Shown: positions 9,962-21,130 of the stretch, piece by piece
Layout: each line of letters opens with the position of its first letter
How positions within the stretch are numbered: position 1 is the stretch's first letter
Source of the DNA: Monilinia fructicola
Lineage: Eukaryota > Ascomycota > Leotiomycetes > Helotiales > Sclerotiniaceae
DNA length: 64,000 nt
Direction: 5' to 3'
Assembly (NCBI GenBank): GCA_008692225.1
Contig: VICG01000003.1
Span: forward strand, 2,535,501-2,599,500
The notes under the pieces: generated by a model
What the model was told of the DNA's origin: nothing
What the model saw: only the letters and a program-made list of their open reading frames with translations
The model's database searches: none
Program-made: the position numbers and the translations under genes

Positions 9962-12283
9962 TTACTGCCCATTTCTCATCTTCTTGCCGTAGAGATAAAA
10001 GAAGAATGGGATGGGAATAAGCACGGTCGCGAAGGAACCCAATACGCTACTTCCCCATTCGATACCTAGATGGTGAAACATGGGCGCAACAAACATAGGA
10101 AACGAAGCTGCAAATATAGATCGCACGAACGTTTGAGCCGCAACTGCACTAGCTGCACAGGAAGTAAAGGTATCGATGAGATAGTTGAGCGCGGCCTGGA
10201 ATATGGTGAAGAAGCCAAAGCCCATGAAGACGAGGCCGAGGCAGGGAGCAATCCAATGTATTGAAGCCGGGGATGTCCAGCCGAAGATGAAGAGGCCGGC
10301 GGCGAAGAATATGCTGCCGATCATCATGGGTGGAAGACGAGCTTCGGGGACTGGCTGATTTTCGTTGGCTTCAAATTTGCGGGTGTAAAATTTGTTGTTT
10401 CTGTGTGTGGTGGTTTGTTAGCAGTTATGGTACGGGAAAGGTGGAGAGGGTTTTTACAGGATATTTGCGGTGCCACCAAAGACTGTACCAAGGAGGAGTG
10501 CAATAAAGGGAAGTCTGGTTGAGGCTCGTCAGTATTGTTGTCAAATTTGCTTTGTGGAACCCTTCAGCTTGGAGAGAAACTCACTCGGATGTTACAGGTC
10601 CGTAACCTCTTTCTTCTGCAAACTGGATAGGAACCGCCGCCAAGCACCTGCCACGGCATTAGTTCCTAGTCGCAAACCATCCTCAACATGCAACTCACAA
10701 ATAAAGAATACCATAAACAAACGAGGCGTACAAAACCATTAGGAAACAAATAGGAGTAGCCAATAAGCGAAATGGTCGCATCAAAAATTTATTTGCCAAC
10801 TCGCCAATACTGAAATCTCGCTCCTCGTGTCTTGCGTGCAATGCCCAATTTCCACTATCGTGACGAAGTTGACGGGCTTTAGCGACAAGGAGTGCATCGG
10901 GGTAGGTTTCGTTGAGAACGATGGCGCCGACTAGTACAACTACCATTTGCATTATTCCAGTCATCTTGGTTGAATGGATTAGATATACAAGTTTGTAAGT
11001 GGCAAACGATTAACTCACATATTCTGTCCATCTCCATCCCAAATAGCTTGATACAATGGCTCCTCCGACAATGGGACCCATGGTTGGACCTGGAAAGGGT
11101 GAGAAGGCTGTGTCACACAGGAGTTATACGTACTCACCTCCAACAACGGCGAATGCATATCCAACTATAGCAGTTCCTCGCGATTGAGGCGCCCAAATAT
11201 CGGACAGAACGCCGCCTGTGTTGGTTACCTGGTTCGAGAAAGTTAGAGGCGAATAGGATTTTGTGCCGGAGTTCCTTACAGGAGCAGATCCGAAGATACC
11301 AGCAAAGAAACGTGTCAAGAGTAGTGTCTGCATGTCTTTCGCTGTGGCGGAACCAAAGGAAAAGCATGCCGAGATGAAAACTTTGTGGAAAGTTAGTCGC
11401 GGATCTTGATGACATCGGGAGAGGAATATCGGTTGAGTTCTCGATTGATCAAGACTTGCTCAGAAATTTAAACTGCTTACCTGGTATTAGGACCGCGGGT
11501 TTTCTTCCATAACTAAGTGGCCATTAGTATGCTTGATGAAAGGGGTGAATTGGGGTTGGTTGAGATAGTAGCAGGAGATGAGATATCGAGCTGACTTTCT
11601 GGAAACTCACATTTCAGATAGAGGAGCCCATAGTAGGGGACCTATGTCATAATTCTAGTCAGTCTCATAGATTGCTTCAAGGCTATGGGGGGGAAGGGAG
11701 GGGGAGACAACTCACCGAATCCAAATCCAAGTAACAAAAAGCTTATGCCCAGCAAACTTACCTGCGTTTCATCAATGCTTGCTCACTTGCCACTGAGAAG
11801 TTGCATGGAAAACATACCTCAGGTTGAACGTCGAACTCCTCTGCGATACGTTCAACGGCAGGACTGTATACAGAACTTGCCCATGTTGATGTCATGGTGA
11901 AGAGTCCATAGACAAGTGTAGTGATCAACTTCTTTCTGAAGGGCCAATTGAGAGGTTGATACTAAACTCTTATATTAACACCATCGGCTGTTGAATTGGT
12001 AATTATTGCTGCACTCACCGGATCATCAGGACCACTGAAATCGACAAGCTCAGCTTCGGTGGTCTTCATGTGGAAGTATGGGGTGCGTGAAGTTCTGCTT
12101 GACGCTCAAGTGGGTGAGGGATTGGGAACGGGTAACGCGAGCTGGGGCTGGAGTCGACTTGATCTCTACGGCAGAGTGTCTTAAGGTGTCTTGTCTTTCG
12201 AGGTCGAGTACAATTACATTTTCAGCCCAAGGGGTCTCAGACTCGGTGCTCGAAGTGGAAGTGGAGGGGGATATTTGCGACAT
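9962..12283 (-). CDS. MFS transporter, drug:H+ antiporter (DHA1) type, one apparent frame break
   Basis: Plasma-membrane major facilitator with 12 expected membrane helices; probably exports small molecules or polyamines, substrate unknown. Twelve exons on the minus strand: 12283-12019, 11961-11818, 11761-11716, 11641-11611, 11512-11481, 11380-11280, 11228-11138, 11089-11019, 10964-10699, 10647-10585, 10514-10458, 10400-9962; all phases agree. Motifs: PLNWPFRKK before helix 1, PLLWAPLSEIYGRKP (motif A), RGTAIVGYAF and GPTMGPIVGG in helix 5 (motif C), WRWTEY after it. In exon 1 the frame breaks near 12060-12066: GACCACCGAAGC runs into TGA, while one C fewer gives EAELVDFSGPDDP, the conserved lead into helix 1. 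Corrected length is about 534 residues. Neighbouring PF14027 gene is on the same strand about 1 kb upstream. Confidence 0.9.
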
Positions 12284-13339
12284 CTTGATCGAGAAGAGAA
12301 AAAGAGAGCGCGAGGTGAAGAGTAAAGAATTGAGGGGAGCCTCTATAAATCATGCGCATATAATTCAATGTAAAGGAATACAAAGCCACACAAAAAACGA
12401 ATTTGAAGAGAAACTGATCAAAGAGAAAGCTGAATTGCTTTTAACTTGTTTATTTATAAAGAGAGGGAGTGAGAATTGAATAAAGTAGATACTAGGTAGG
12501 TATGATACTCCCTACCAAGTACTAAGTGGTTACTTCGTACCTTTGAGAGAAGGGAGAAAGAGAAGGTAATCAAGTGATTGGATATATTGTGAACCAAAGA
12601 TGGATTCAGACGTTCACCTTTATCCAGATAGATACAAGCTCCCTCGAAGATATGAGAATTTCTGAAATTAATTTCAATCTCTCATAAACGTTCCCCCCAG
12701 CTATATTTTACCACCTACCCGACCTCCGACATTATGAAAGCCATTTTGTGTCATTGGACGAATACCATCAGATTAACCATGCCAGTCATTGGTTGTGCTT
12801 GGGTTGTACTTTGATCCTCTTACTCTGGCTATACTCTGCTAATATGAACGATGGATAGTACTTACGTTGTCTTCTCTAATATCATGGCATCCAGCCCACG
12901 GTATTTTTGTCGTATGAAGTGAAGTATGAAGTTGATTCTGGCAGAGCATAACCATGGAATAGATTGAAAAAAAGGTCCATGATTCATACTTACTGGTACT
13001 ATAACCTTCCGGTCTTCATGGCAGACTTCCCCAGTCACATAAGACTCTAATTATTGTGTGCGGGTAAGGTCAGAGAAGAAGATACTTGGAAACAAGATTA
13101 TGTGCATAACTTGATGCTTTGAAGGCTCGTGGTGGGAAAAGGTTCAACTTCTGAAATGCAATGACAGAGATGTCAAAGTTAAGATCAAAGATGGAATGTT
13201 GCATACATACTATACATACTATTCCTAGTCTTTGTGGTATCCTGGACACAAACTCAGGGTTTTCAAGACAAACCAGTATTGAGTACTCAGCAACAGTTAG
13301 AAGTTACGAATAAAATATACCCTGGGCTGGCCTCTTATA
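12284..13339. other. Intergenic region between the MFS and PF14027 genes
   Basis: MFS promoter and 5' UTR next to the 3' side of the PF14027 gene. No coding region or clear repeat seen. Confidence 0.5.
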
Positions 13340-15010
13340 CTATAGATGTACCTGTCTAGGTCTGTCCTCATATTTGCTCCAGGCTTCATCAAATCCAACA
13401 CTTCTAGCCCACTGCATCAGAAGTTAGTAAAGTATCCCATGAATAGTGGCACGATTGATTTAGGGGAGTGCGTACAGTTTCCCCGGTATCTTCAACACTG
13501 TCTGCTACCATGTTACCAATCTTCAGCCACATGAAGTCCTTAATCTTTGCCCAATCTTCACCTTCATAGTCTCGACTGATCACTTGTGCATGTGCGACCG
13601 CTCTTCCAAGCTTCACAGCATGTCCGTCATCTTCAAATTCAAATAGCCTCCGAAATAAACCGTTCCACTCTGAATCGCCAGCCTCAAGGAGCTTCGGGAC
13701 GTATCCAGATATCTCTTCGAGGAACAATTCTGCAGAGCGGCGGGATGCGTACATGGCGAGATCAAGTCGCACCTTCCATTCCAAAAGCCGGACTTTCTGG
13801 GCTTCGGTCAAGAAATCTTGCCTGTTGAACGTCGTGAAAAAGATCGAACTGTTGACGCAATGCATGTAGAAAAAGTCAAATTTCACCTGAGAGCTCATGT
13901 CAGTCAAGACCTGTTTGAAAAGTTGAATGTGACTCACTTGTTTTGGAGGACGTTGTGCAGCGGCAGTGAAATAAACGGCAGAATTGATCATCTGCGCTGT
14001 CTTGGCTTCGAGCTCGTCTTGGCCTACAGTCCATTGCGATGCATACTTTACCATTTCATCTGGAGCTCTTGCCAGAATTCCATCTCGAATCTTATTGCCA
14101 TCCTCCCACTCAGCTGCAGTTGAGAGTTTTGGATCAGCTCTAATCTCATCCAGAAGTTGTGGAATTGTTTTATCTCCAGGCTGGGCTTTCTTTTCAACAT
14201 CAAAAAGATACTTAGAAATCCAGTCGTCATGGACAGAAGCCTGTGCCAGTGCTTCTGCGATGATGGCTGGTTGGTTGAATTCAATTCCGAATCCCAGGTG
14301 GATTAGTGGATGAAGAAATCCTAGCAAGTATTAGCAAACCATCTTTAGTGGGCCATTACAATATCATCTACCGGCAAACATCCTGCCGAGTATGTCATCT
14401 GCTTTCGCATCACCAGCAAAAACATGCTCCTTCAAGACTTCCTTCCATCCTTTAGATTCAATTTCTTGCTGCCAGAAGATCAGAAAGTCATGGTAGTATT
14501 TCGAATTACCCAGGTAATTATTGAAATTATCTGGTGTGGACATGTCGACCGGAGCCTATTTTTATTTGAAATCGTCATTCTAGATCTTAGACATTGAAAA
14601 TATGAAGACCACGCTTGGCAGTGCTGGGGTATGTTGGGCCAGCAGACTAGGCATATAGTAAACTTACCTGGCTTTGGGCAAGAACGATTGGGCGCTGATA
14701 TTCAGCATTAAGCTTATACTGTCGCTCAATGATGGACGCCGAGGCACCGAGACCATACAAAGTCAACAGGTGATGGACGATGTGGTTATGAAAGCCTGAA
14801 GCATTGAAGAAGATGTGATGTTTCTGTAGTGAAGACTCGTTAGACAGCTCATCTGTCAAAGATAATTGCTCATGAGAGAAGGCCTGGTCTTACATCATGG
14901 TTCTCTTGCAGTAGTTGTGAGGTTTTGGTGGCAGTTTCAGAGTCCTGAGACTTGAACTTGAACACGCCTGTATCCTCAGTAGTCAAGTTGATGGTCCTTG
15001 AGGTCGCCAT
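13340..15010 (-). CDS. Questin oxidase-like protein (PF14027, formerly DUF4243; AflY/HypA group)
   Basis: Family of cofactor-poor fungal oxidases that includes questin oxidase (GedK) and AflY, which carry out Baeyer-Villiger-like ring opening in polyketide pathways. The substrate here is unknown. Six exons on the minus strand: 15010-14894, 14823-14668, 14555-14372, 14320-13938, 13886-13476, 13411-13340, total 440 residues, normal for the family. Recognisable segments are HHIFFNASGFHNHIVHHLL near residue 40, the IHLGFGIEF segment near residue 160, VKFDFFYMHCVNSSIFF, and the C-terminal RSVGFDEAWSKYEDRPR. The conserved histidines of HHIFF, HNH and HHLL are present. All introns are 50-112 nt with canonical ends; the 51-nt one (13937-13887) is in-frame and stop-free. 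The frame is intact throughout, unlike the MFS gene beside it. Confidence 0.88.
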
Positions 15011-15953
15011 ATTAAGAAGCTGTCTTGTTTTCTTTGAATGAAATCGAGCCGTGTGGAGCTTGAATGCAGATATTCCACGATTAAATGGTGGTGGTTATAA
15101 TACCAGATTGACAGATTCCCGTGACTTTCCCCTAACGTGTATGATTTGAGAGAAAGGGGGTCTAGGCCTGGCGAGCATCTAAATGTATTGATGTATCCTG
15201 TAGGATGACCAACTCCCACTTGAACTTTCCGTGGGAATGACACTCCTCGTAAGCTGATAGGCCTTGATAGTCTCGATTAAGCACCCCAGCTTGGCTTTTT
15301 CACTTCCCCCGCACTGTGATACCGTGAAGAGTTGAAAAGGGAATATAATGACAAGCAGATTATCAAGCAAGATTACAAGATTTGAGATCAACTTGGAGGT
15401 TCGCCTTAATGAGGTTTTCGTGCGCCGAGGGAGTAGGGACGGTTGTTTTTGTAGATGCGTATCTTAAGTTAACAGGGTAGGTAGTTACAGTATCTGCCTA
15501 GTCCACAAGCCATAAGCTTCGGACGTGAATAGGAGGGGTAAAGGGTTGGGTTGAGAGGTAGAACTAGATTTATGAATGGTAGGTCAACCTACCTACCGTT
15601 ACTATGTAGTTGTAGCTGGATATAAATGTATGTAAAGAAGTGATAGTTGTGGTCTGTTGTTTCTTTCTTCACGTTCATAGTTCTGGAGTAGATGTACTAC
15701 TTCCGTAGGACAGAGCTCTTTCATTCATTAGTCATATACTCTGTAGTAACGTGTATGACGATATTTTAGCTAATTCGGTAGTACCGCCATACCTACTAGG
15801 TACCTAGTCGTTGTCTAGTATCCTGTGTGATTGTCTAATAATAGTGGACAAGAAACCCAAGCAGCAAACAACCAAGGGCGGATGGGCTCCATTTTATTGG
15901 TTACCCATATGATACTGTAGCCGTTGTTGGAGAAGATGTGTACTGCTACTACT

Positions 15954-16130
15954 TGGGTAGTATTACTACTTGAATACTACTACTACTATTACTACTACTA
16001 TTACTACTACTACTACTACTATTACTACTACTATTACTACTATTATTATACTATTATACTATTACTATTACTATTTACTATTACTACTACTCTACTACTA
16101 TTACTAATATTACTAATAATAATACTCAAG
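15954..16130. repeat. TAC/TAT trinucleotide microsatellite
   Basis: Long run of TACTAC with interspersed TATTAC and TATTAT, ending in AATAATAATAC. Interruptions are C-to-T type. Confidence 0.9.
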
Positions 16131-16244
16131 TAAAGACATTTAGGTAACTATTAAAAGTTTCGAATAAAGGAATTCATAGTAGCGATCAATCCACTCTAGC
16201 TGTTAAAAAAGTCCTAAAAGAGCAATTATAAAATTCTTAGATCT

Positions 16245-16278
16245 ACTTTATATTCATTTATTTCGATGAATATAAAGT
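16245..16278. other. 13-bp perfect inverted repeat (hairpin)
   Basis: ACTTTATATTCAT (16245-16257), eight-base spacer, ATGAATATAAAGT (16266-16278). Function unknown. It lies in A/T-rich intergenic sequence. Confidence 0.7.
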
Positions 16279-17315
16279 GACCTCGGGAAGTTTCGTTTTC
16301 ATCGAATTAGCCTAATATAGCTAAAACAGACGTTGATGTTAAAGATATATACTTATATACTAGAATTATTAGTAATTTTAAATCTATCTAGCCTAACCGC
16401 TTATATAGAATATTATACTATTTATAATCTCGCTAATTTTAAGAAGTATAAATAGTAGCTAAATGCCTTTTAATAAGATTTTCATGATCATAGACTATGC
16501 CTATTATATAAACTATAAAAATGAAAACGAAAACTGGCTAAATGTCTCTAACAAGTATGTATATAACCTTACAGACAGCAACTAGTGTGGTAGGTGTGAT
16601 GGTAGTTTGTACGGGACCCCTTGTCTCTCCCGATGACGTATCAAAGTAGAACTAAGTCCAGTACAGTATAACAACGACAACAACCACCCGTGGACGTTAG
16701 CAAGCAGCAGGCCACAACCACGGCGAAAGTTCGGCAATGCCAGAGTAAGGTTAAAGGCTAAAGATAGAGATAAAGATAAAGATAAAGAGTCCGTTGGTCC
16801 AAGGGAAAACAGAATTTCGGATTGACTTCAAACTACCAAGCAACAATCATAAGCAAGCAATAAACAATGAGGAACAAGGAATAAGGAATGAGTACTAGAT
16901 ATTTAGCCAATACCTCTCCATCATTACCTACTCATCCCCCTCCCCTCCCAATTCAGATCATATTTGCATACATTACGGCTCTTCAACAACTATTAAATAG
17001 CTACTAGAGATTCAAGTAGCTATTCCATAGCTGCAGACCCTTCCCTTCAATCCTTCTTACTCTTTTCTATCTATGCTAGTTACTATCTATTCAATCTTGT
17101 CATATTTCATTCATCTCATCCCTTGTTAGGATCTTATCGAGCATGTTCTGATACCAAACCTATCTCATCATCAATCTTGTGCAGTAGTTAGACAGCACGA
17201 CTTCCAGTTCAGAAAGTAGCATACATCCTACTTTCTTGCTATCTTTTTTGGCCCTATCCAACTTCTGCTTCTGTTCTATCTTCAAGGTGGACCTTCAAAG
17301 TCTCTTTCAACTGCA

Positions 17316-19890
17316 ATGTCAACAATTCAAAGGAGAGTAGCCACTTGGAGCTCAATTGCTTTGCGAATTGCGACCTATGTCTTTCTCCGCATCATACCTG
17401 GTCATGTAAGTAGAAATAACTCCAGATTCCTAAAATACAATCACTAATAACACCACTCTCAGCCATTCCCTCCAGTCATCTACACTCTTTTTGCACTATA
17501 CGTGCCCTCCTTCATTGCTAGTCACATAACGCAGACCCCGTATAATGTGGTAGAAGATGATATCAATATCACCGTGACCGAGGTCGAACGCGAAGACCAA
17601 CCATCAAAAGTTGCATCGACCGCTGCACAATCTCAAGTTATATCGAGTTCCGAGGAAACAGAGCATGTGAAGGAAGAAGTAGAAGTGAACGAAACAGTCG
17701 TGATACAGGAGAAATCGTCAAAACCGCTTCGGACACTTTTGACGGGCGCGCCTGATCCTAGATCGATCTTACTCTCACTTTTCACCTTTTTGATTAACGT
17801 GGCTCTGGTTTTGGCCACAATAGATCTAGTATACCATGCAAAGGTCTTTCATCCCAGCACAGAACTTTCGTTTGCACGAATGGGCTATATGTAGGTTCGC
17901 ATGTTTACACCCACATGCCGCTCCATTTAGTCGTGGTATAGCACTAACTCAAGCCAATGTCTTGGATGATGCCAATGTACCAAATAGTGCTCAGATGTCT
18001 CCTGTTTTATACCGCGACTAAATGTAGCAGCGTCTCCCATTAACTATCATTTCTGACAGTGTGAAAGTGCGCCAACAGAAGCGAATATACTCGTTCGAGA
18101 ACCCGATATCTCCAAACTTCCCATATCCGTCACCTACCAACTAGCAACCCCCGCGGCCAATTATGAAGATCCGAAACCACAGCTCGCCGGAACGATTCAT
18201 ACTCTGTCAGAAGACACGGATTTCACTCAGGCTCTGAAATTCCCGTTGCCTAATCATCCCGAGAGGACTTACCAATGGACCACTTCAAACAACCATACTG
18301 GCTTTTTCACGACTCCACCAAAACCTGGACACCTTCCTCAATCAGGATCATTCACATTCTTCACATCCAGTTGTATTAAGCCTCGCTTTCCTTACAGCCC
18401 TTTTGATCATGCTTTGGCAATTCCCGGCTTCAGGCACATGGCAAATGTCATCAAGTCAATTCCGGGGGGCTCCCAATTTATGCTCTTCCTTGGTGATTTC
18501 ATTTATATTGATGTCCCAAAGAGGTTTGGAGTGTCCGTGGAAGATTACCGCCGCGAGTACAGGCAGGTTTACAGTTCTCCAGATTGGCCGGCTGTCGGGC
18601 AAAACCTAAGTGAGTAACACGTGAATTCCTGCCAGGTTCAATCAAGGACAGGTAGTCTCGGGTTTGATAGCATACACTTTATCGTCCAACGGTAGTTTCG
18701 TTTGCTAACCATATTTCTTTTGGAGGCTGGATACACGTGCTCGACGACCATGAAATCGCCAATGATTGGGATCAAAAAAGGACAGGGGTAAGTGAAGAAT
18801 CAATAATTTCTTAGTGTTGAACTACTACAGTCTTGAACATTAGAAGTCCTGGCCATGGCTCGCCATGTCAATTTGTATTATCCTCTTTGCCTACATCATC
18901 TGCTGATCACGAGACTGCCCAGATCTACGAAGCAGCAGCTGATCCATGGCACCACTATCAAACAGCTGTCAATCCTCCTCGAGCTCGCCAAGCCGGAACC
19001 TACAACACTCTTAGAGACGGTGCTACATATTTTGAATTTACTCAGGGACCTGCTTCGTTCTTCTTAATGGACACCAGGACATACCGTGATTCTTCCTCCG
19101 ATCTTCCCGCCAATAGCACTGGAAAGTCGATGCTGGGTGCACAACAACTTGCTGATCTCCTCGGATTCCTCAAGAAACCTGAGCCAAAGGGTGTCAAGTG
19201 GAAAATCGTAGCATCTAGCATTCCATTTACGAAAAACTGGGTGAGCATAATCAACTCAATTCCACAATTTTCGTTACCCGACTCTTCTTGAAAGTTCTAT
19301 TTTCCTTCTACTTTTGGGCATCCTCGATTCCTAATTCTACTCCAGAATGTTTCCTTGATAAGCAATTACTGACTCCTCGATGCTGCAGCGGGTCAATAGC
19401 ATGGATACGTGGGCTGGGTACCTTAGTGAGCGCCAGATAATCCTCGAAGCTATGTGGGATGTTGGCCTCCGTGGAGGCTGTGGGGTTGTCATAATCAGTG
19501 GAGATAGACATGAATTTGCCGCAACAGCCTTTCCGCCTCCACTGAATGGTCGTTGGCCAGTGAGCGCAACCGTCAACGAGTTTTCTACAAGCCCTTTAAG
19601 TCAATTCTATCTGCCAGTCCATACTTATTGGCAAGCTGACGATGAAGATATTGAGATCAAGTAATTGTTACGAAGACAATTCTATTTGTGACATTTGCTA
19701 ATGCTTCTGAAGGTATATTCCTGGCGGTAATTCGAAGTTGGGAGCCATTACAATTGAAAATGCTGCTAGTGACCAAAGCACTTTAAGATTTCGTCTCTAC
19801 GTAGATGGCCATGAAGCCTGGTCTTCCATTCTCCTCTCGCCACCTGTCATTTCTGGGGGCCGCTGGATCAAGGATTCTCTGTGGGGCTAA
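17316..19890 (+). CDS. PhoD-like metallophosphatase (alkaline phosphatase D family)
   Basis: Predicted metal-dependent phosphatase or phosphodiesterase of the PhoD group, anchored in a membrane. Seven exons: 17316-17405, 17463-17890, 18068-18609, 18726-18787, 18923-19240, 19389-19660, 19713-19890; 629 residues with an unbroken frame. Hydrophobic segments lie near residues 30-50 (PFPPVIYTLFALYVPSFIA) and near 135-155 (ILLSLFTFLINVALVLATI), before the catalytic part. Metal-binding and active-site motifs are visible in order: FLGDFIYID, HVLDDHEIANDWD, FFLMDTRTYR, and SGDRHEF. The exon 2/3 junction is set at AAG (18066-18067), the only nearby acceptor that restores phase (GYI-APTEANILVREP). Intron 2 is long (177 nt); the others are 52-148 nt. 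The start is the ATG at 17316, first in frame before the GTAAGT donor. Confidence 0.9.
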
Positions 19891-21130
19891 GTTCATAAAA
19901 ACAGCCAAATATTCTTTTGGCAATGAAGAGAGTTCACAGAGTCGTACCAAGATGAACACAGCTGTGGAAACAAGAGCAGATGTGGGAAGATGCGGACAGT
20001 TTCCCCGCCTGCATTCCAGCTCCTGATATTTCATGGCCTTGCCGTATCTTTGGCGCCGAGTAGCTAGTTTCTACTGTTCTTTGTACTACAGGAATGATCA
20101 AGGTTTGTTTACCACGGGTATTGAATAAGAAACAGTTTCCCATTCCCAACAAAACGTACTGCAGTCCGACGGGTAGAAGTTATCGATTCTTGTATCAATC
20201 TCGGATGCTGAAATTATCGAAACATGACATCAATCTCTGGATATATAGCCTTTCGCATGCTGAAAGCTTTCGTCTCTGAACTGTAGTCCGAACTATTGGA
20301 CGCCTTGTGCGGAGGATAGCATGGAAGATGAAATTGAACATTTGAGATATATATATATATATAGAGACATTGGTTGAAATTTCCGATAAATACACTGAAC
20401 GTTTCATGTCCAGGTCTCGAATACCTTTTGAGTCTATAGGATCTCTAACTTGCAAGTGTGACATCGATAGTACTATAGTACTCGAAACTTCCTTACGCTT
20501 GAAATCAAAGCTGGGCTTTTGTCACACGCATAGCAGACTTCTTAGCTGGCGTACCAAGTATTCAGTAGCTCTTTCAAATATACGGCAGGATAGCGGATGG
20601 CATTTACTCATTCTTCCGTACAGTTTGGTAAAGGCGCAGTCACGTAATGTTTGGCCTTTGGACCACAAATCACTCTTCCCTGTTCCCTTCTTAGTCATTT
20701 GGTCCTTTAACTCGACGGCATCAAGTCGTTGAGGAAGTTTGAAAGTCTGAAGGCTCGAAGGTTCGAAGGCTCGAAGGTTCATTCACTTTCATCTCCTCCG
20801 TTTCAATTCACCTCATACCACAAACTTGAAATATCCAACTTAATTGCGTTATTGACCAGTCATATGTTTTACAAATATTTGAACCAATCTGCAAGCTTTT
20901 CTCAATAGCATTTTTCAATACAATAGCAAATCGCGAATTATCACAATAGAACGGATTTGCCCCTAAGAAGTAAGTACGAATCTTTATCAACAACTCAACC
21001 GTATCTCACTCTTTCTTGCTATTCAAGTACATTCATTCCCTGCTCTTCTCTTCTTTCAAAAACTTGCCTCAACTTTGAACGATCTTGTTCATATCTATCT
21101 AGATTCCAAATCGATCCATCCATTTACTGT
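19891..21130. other. Intergenic region between PhoD and the unknown gene
   Basis: No supported gene. It contains a short tandem (16-bp GAAGGCTCGAAGGTTC, twice, 20747-20779), a (TA)n patch at 20350-20364, and pyrimidine-rich sequence before the next gene. Confidence 0.5.

Larger units (their letters stand above)
15011..17315. other. Intergenic region, divergent promoters of PF14027 and PhoD genes
   Basis: No gene. It holds the TAC/TAT microsatellite (15954-16130), a 13-bp perfect hairpin (16245-16278) and an A/T-rich stretch from about 16140 to 16570 that may be a short RIP-decayed repeat. A 13-14-bp inverted pair, GTTTCGTTTTCAT near 16290 and ATGAAAACGAAAAC near 16522, brackets about 230 bp of it. 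Confidence 0.6.

Noticed and set aside
17891..18067. A frame break in PhoD at the exon 2/3 border
   Set aside because: Using the AAG acceptor at 18066-18067 instead of the CAG upstream restores phase, so no break is needed.
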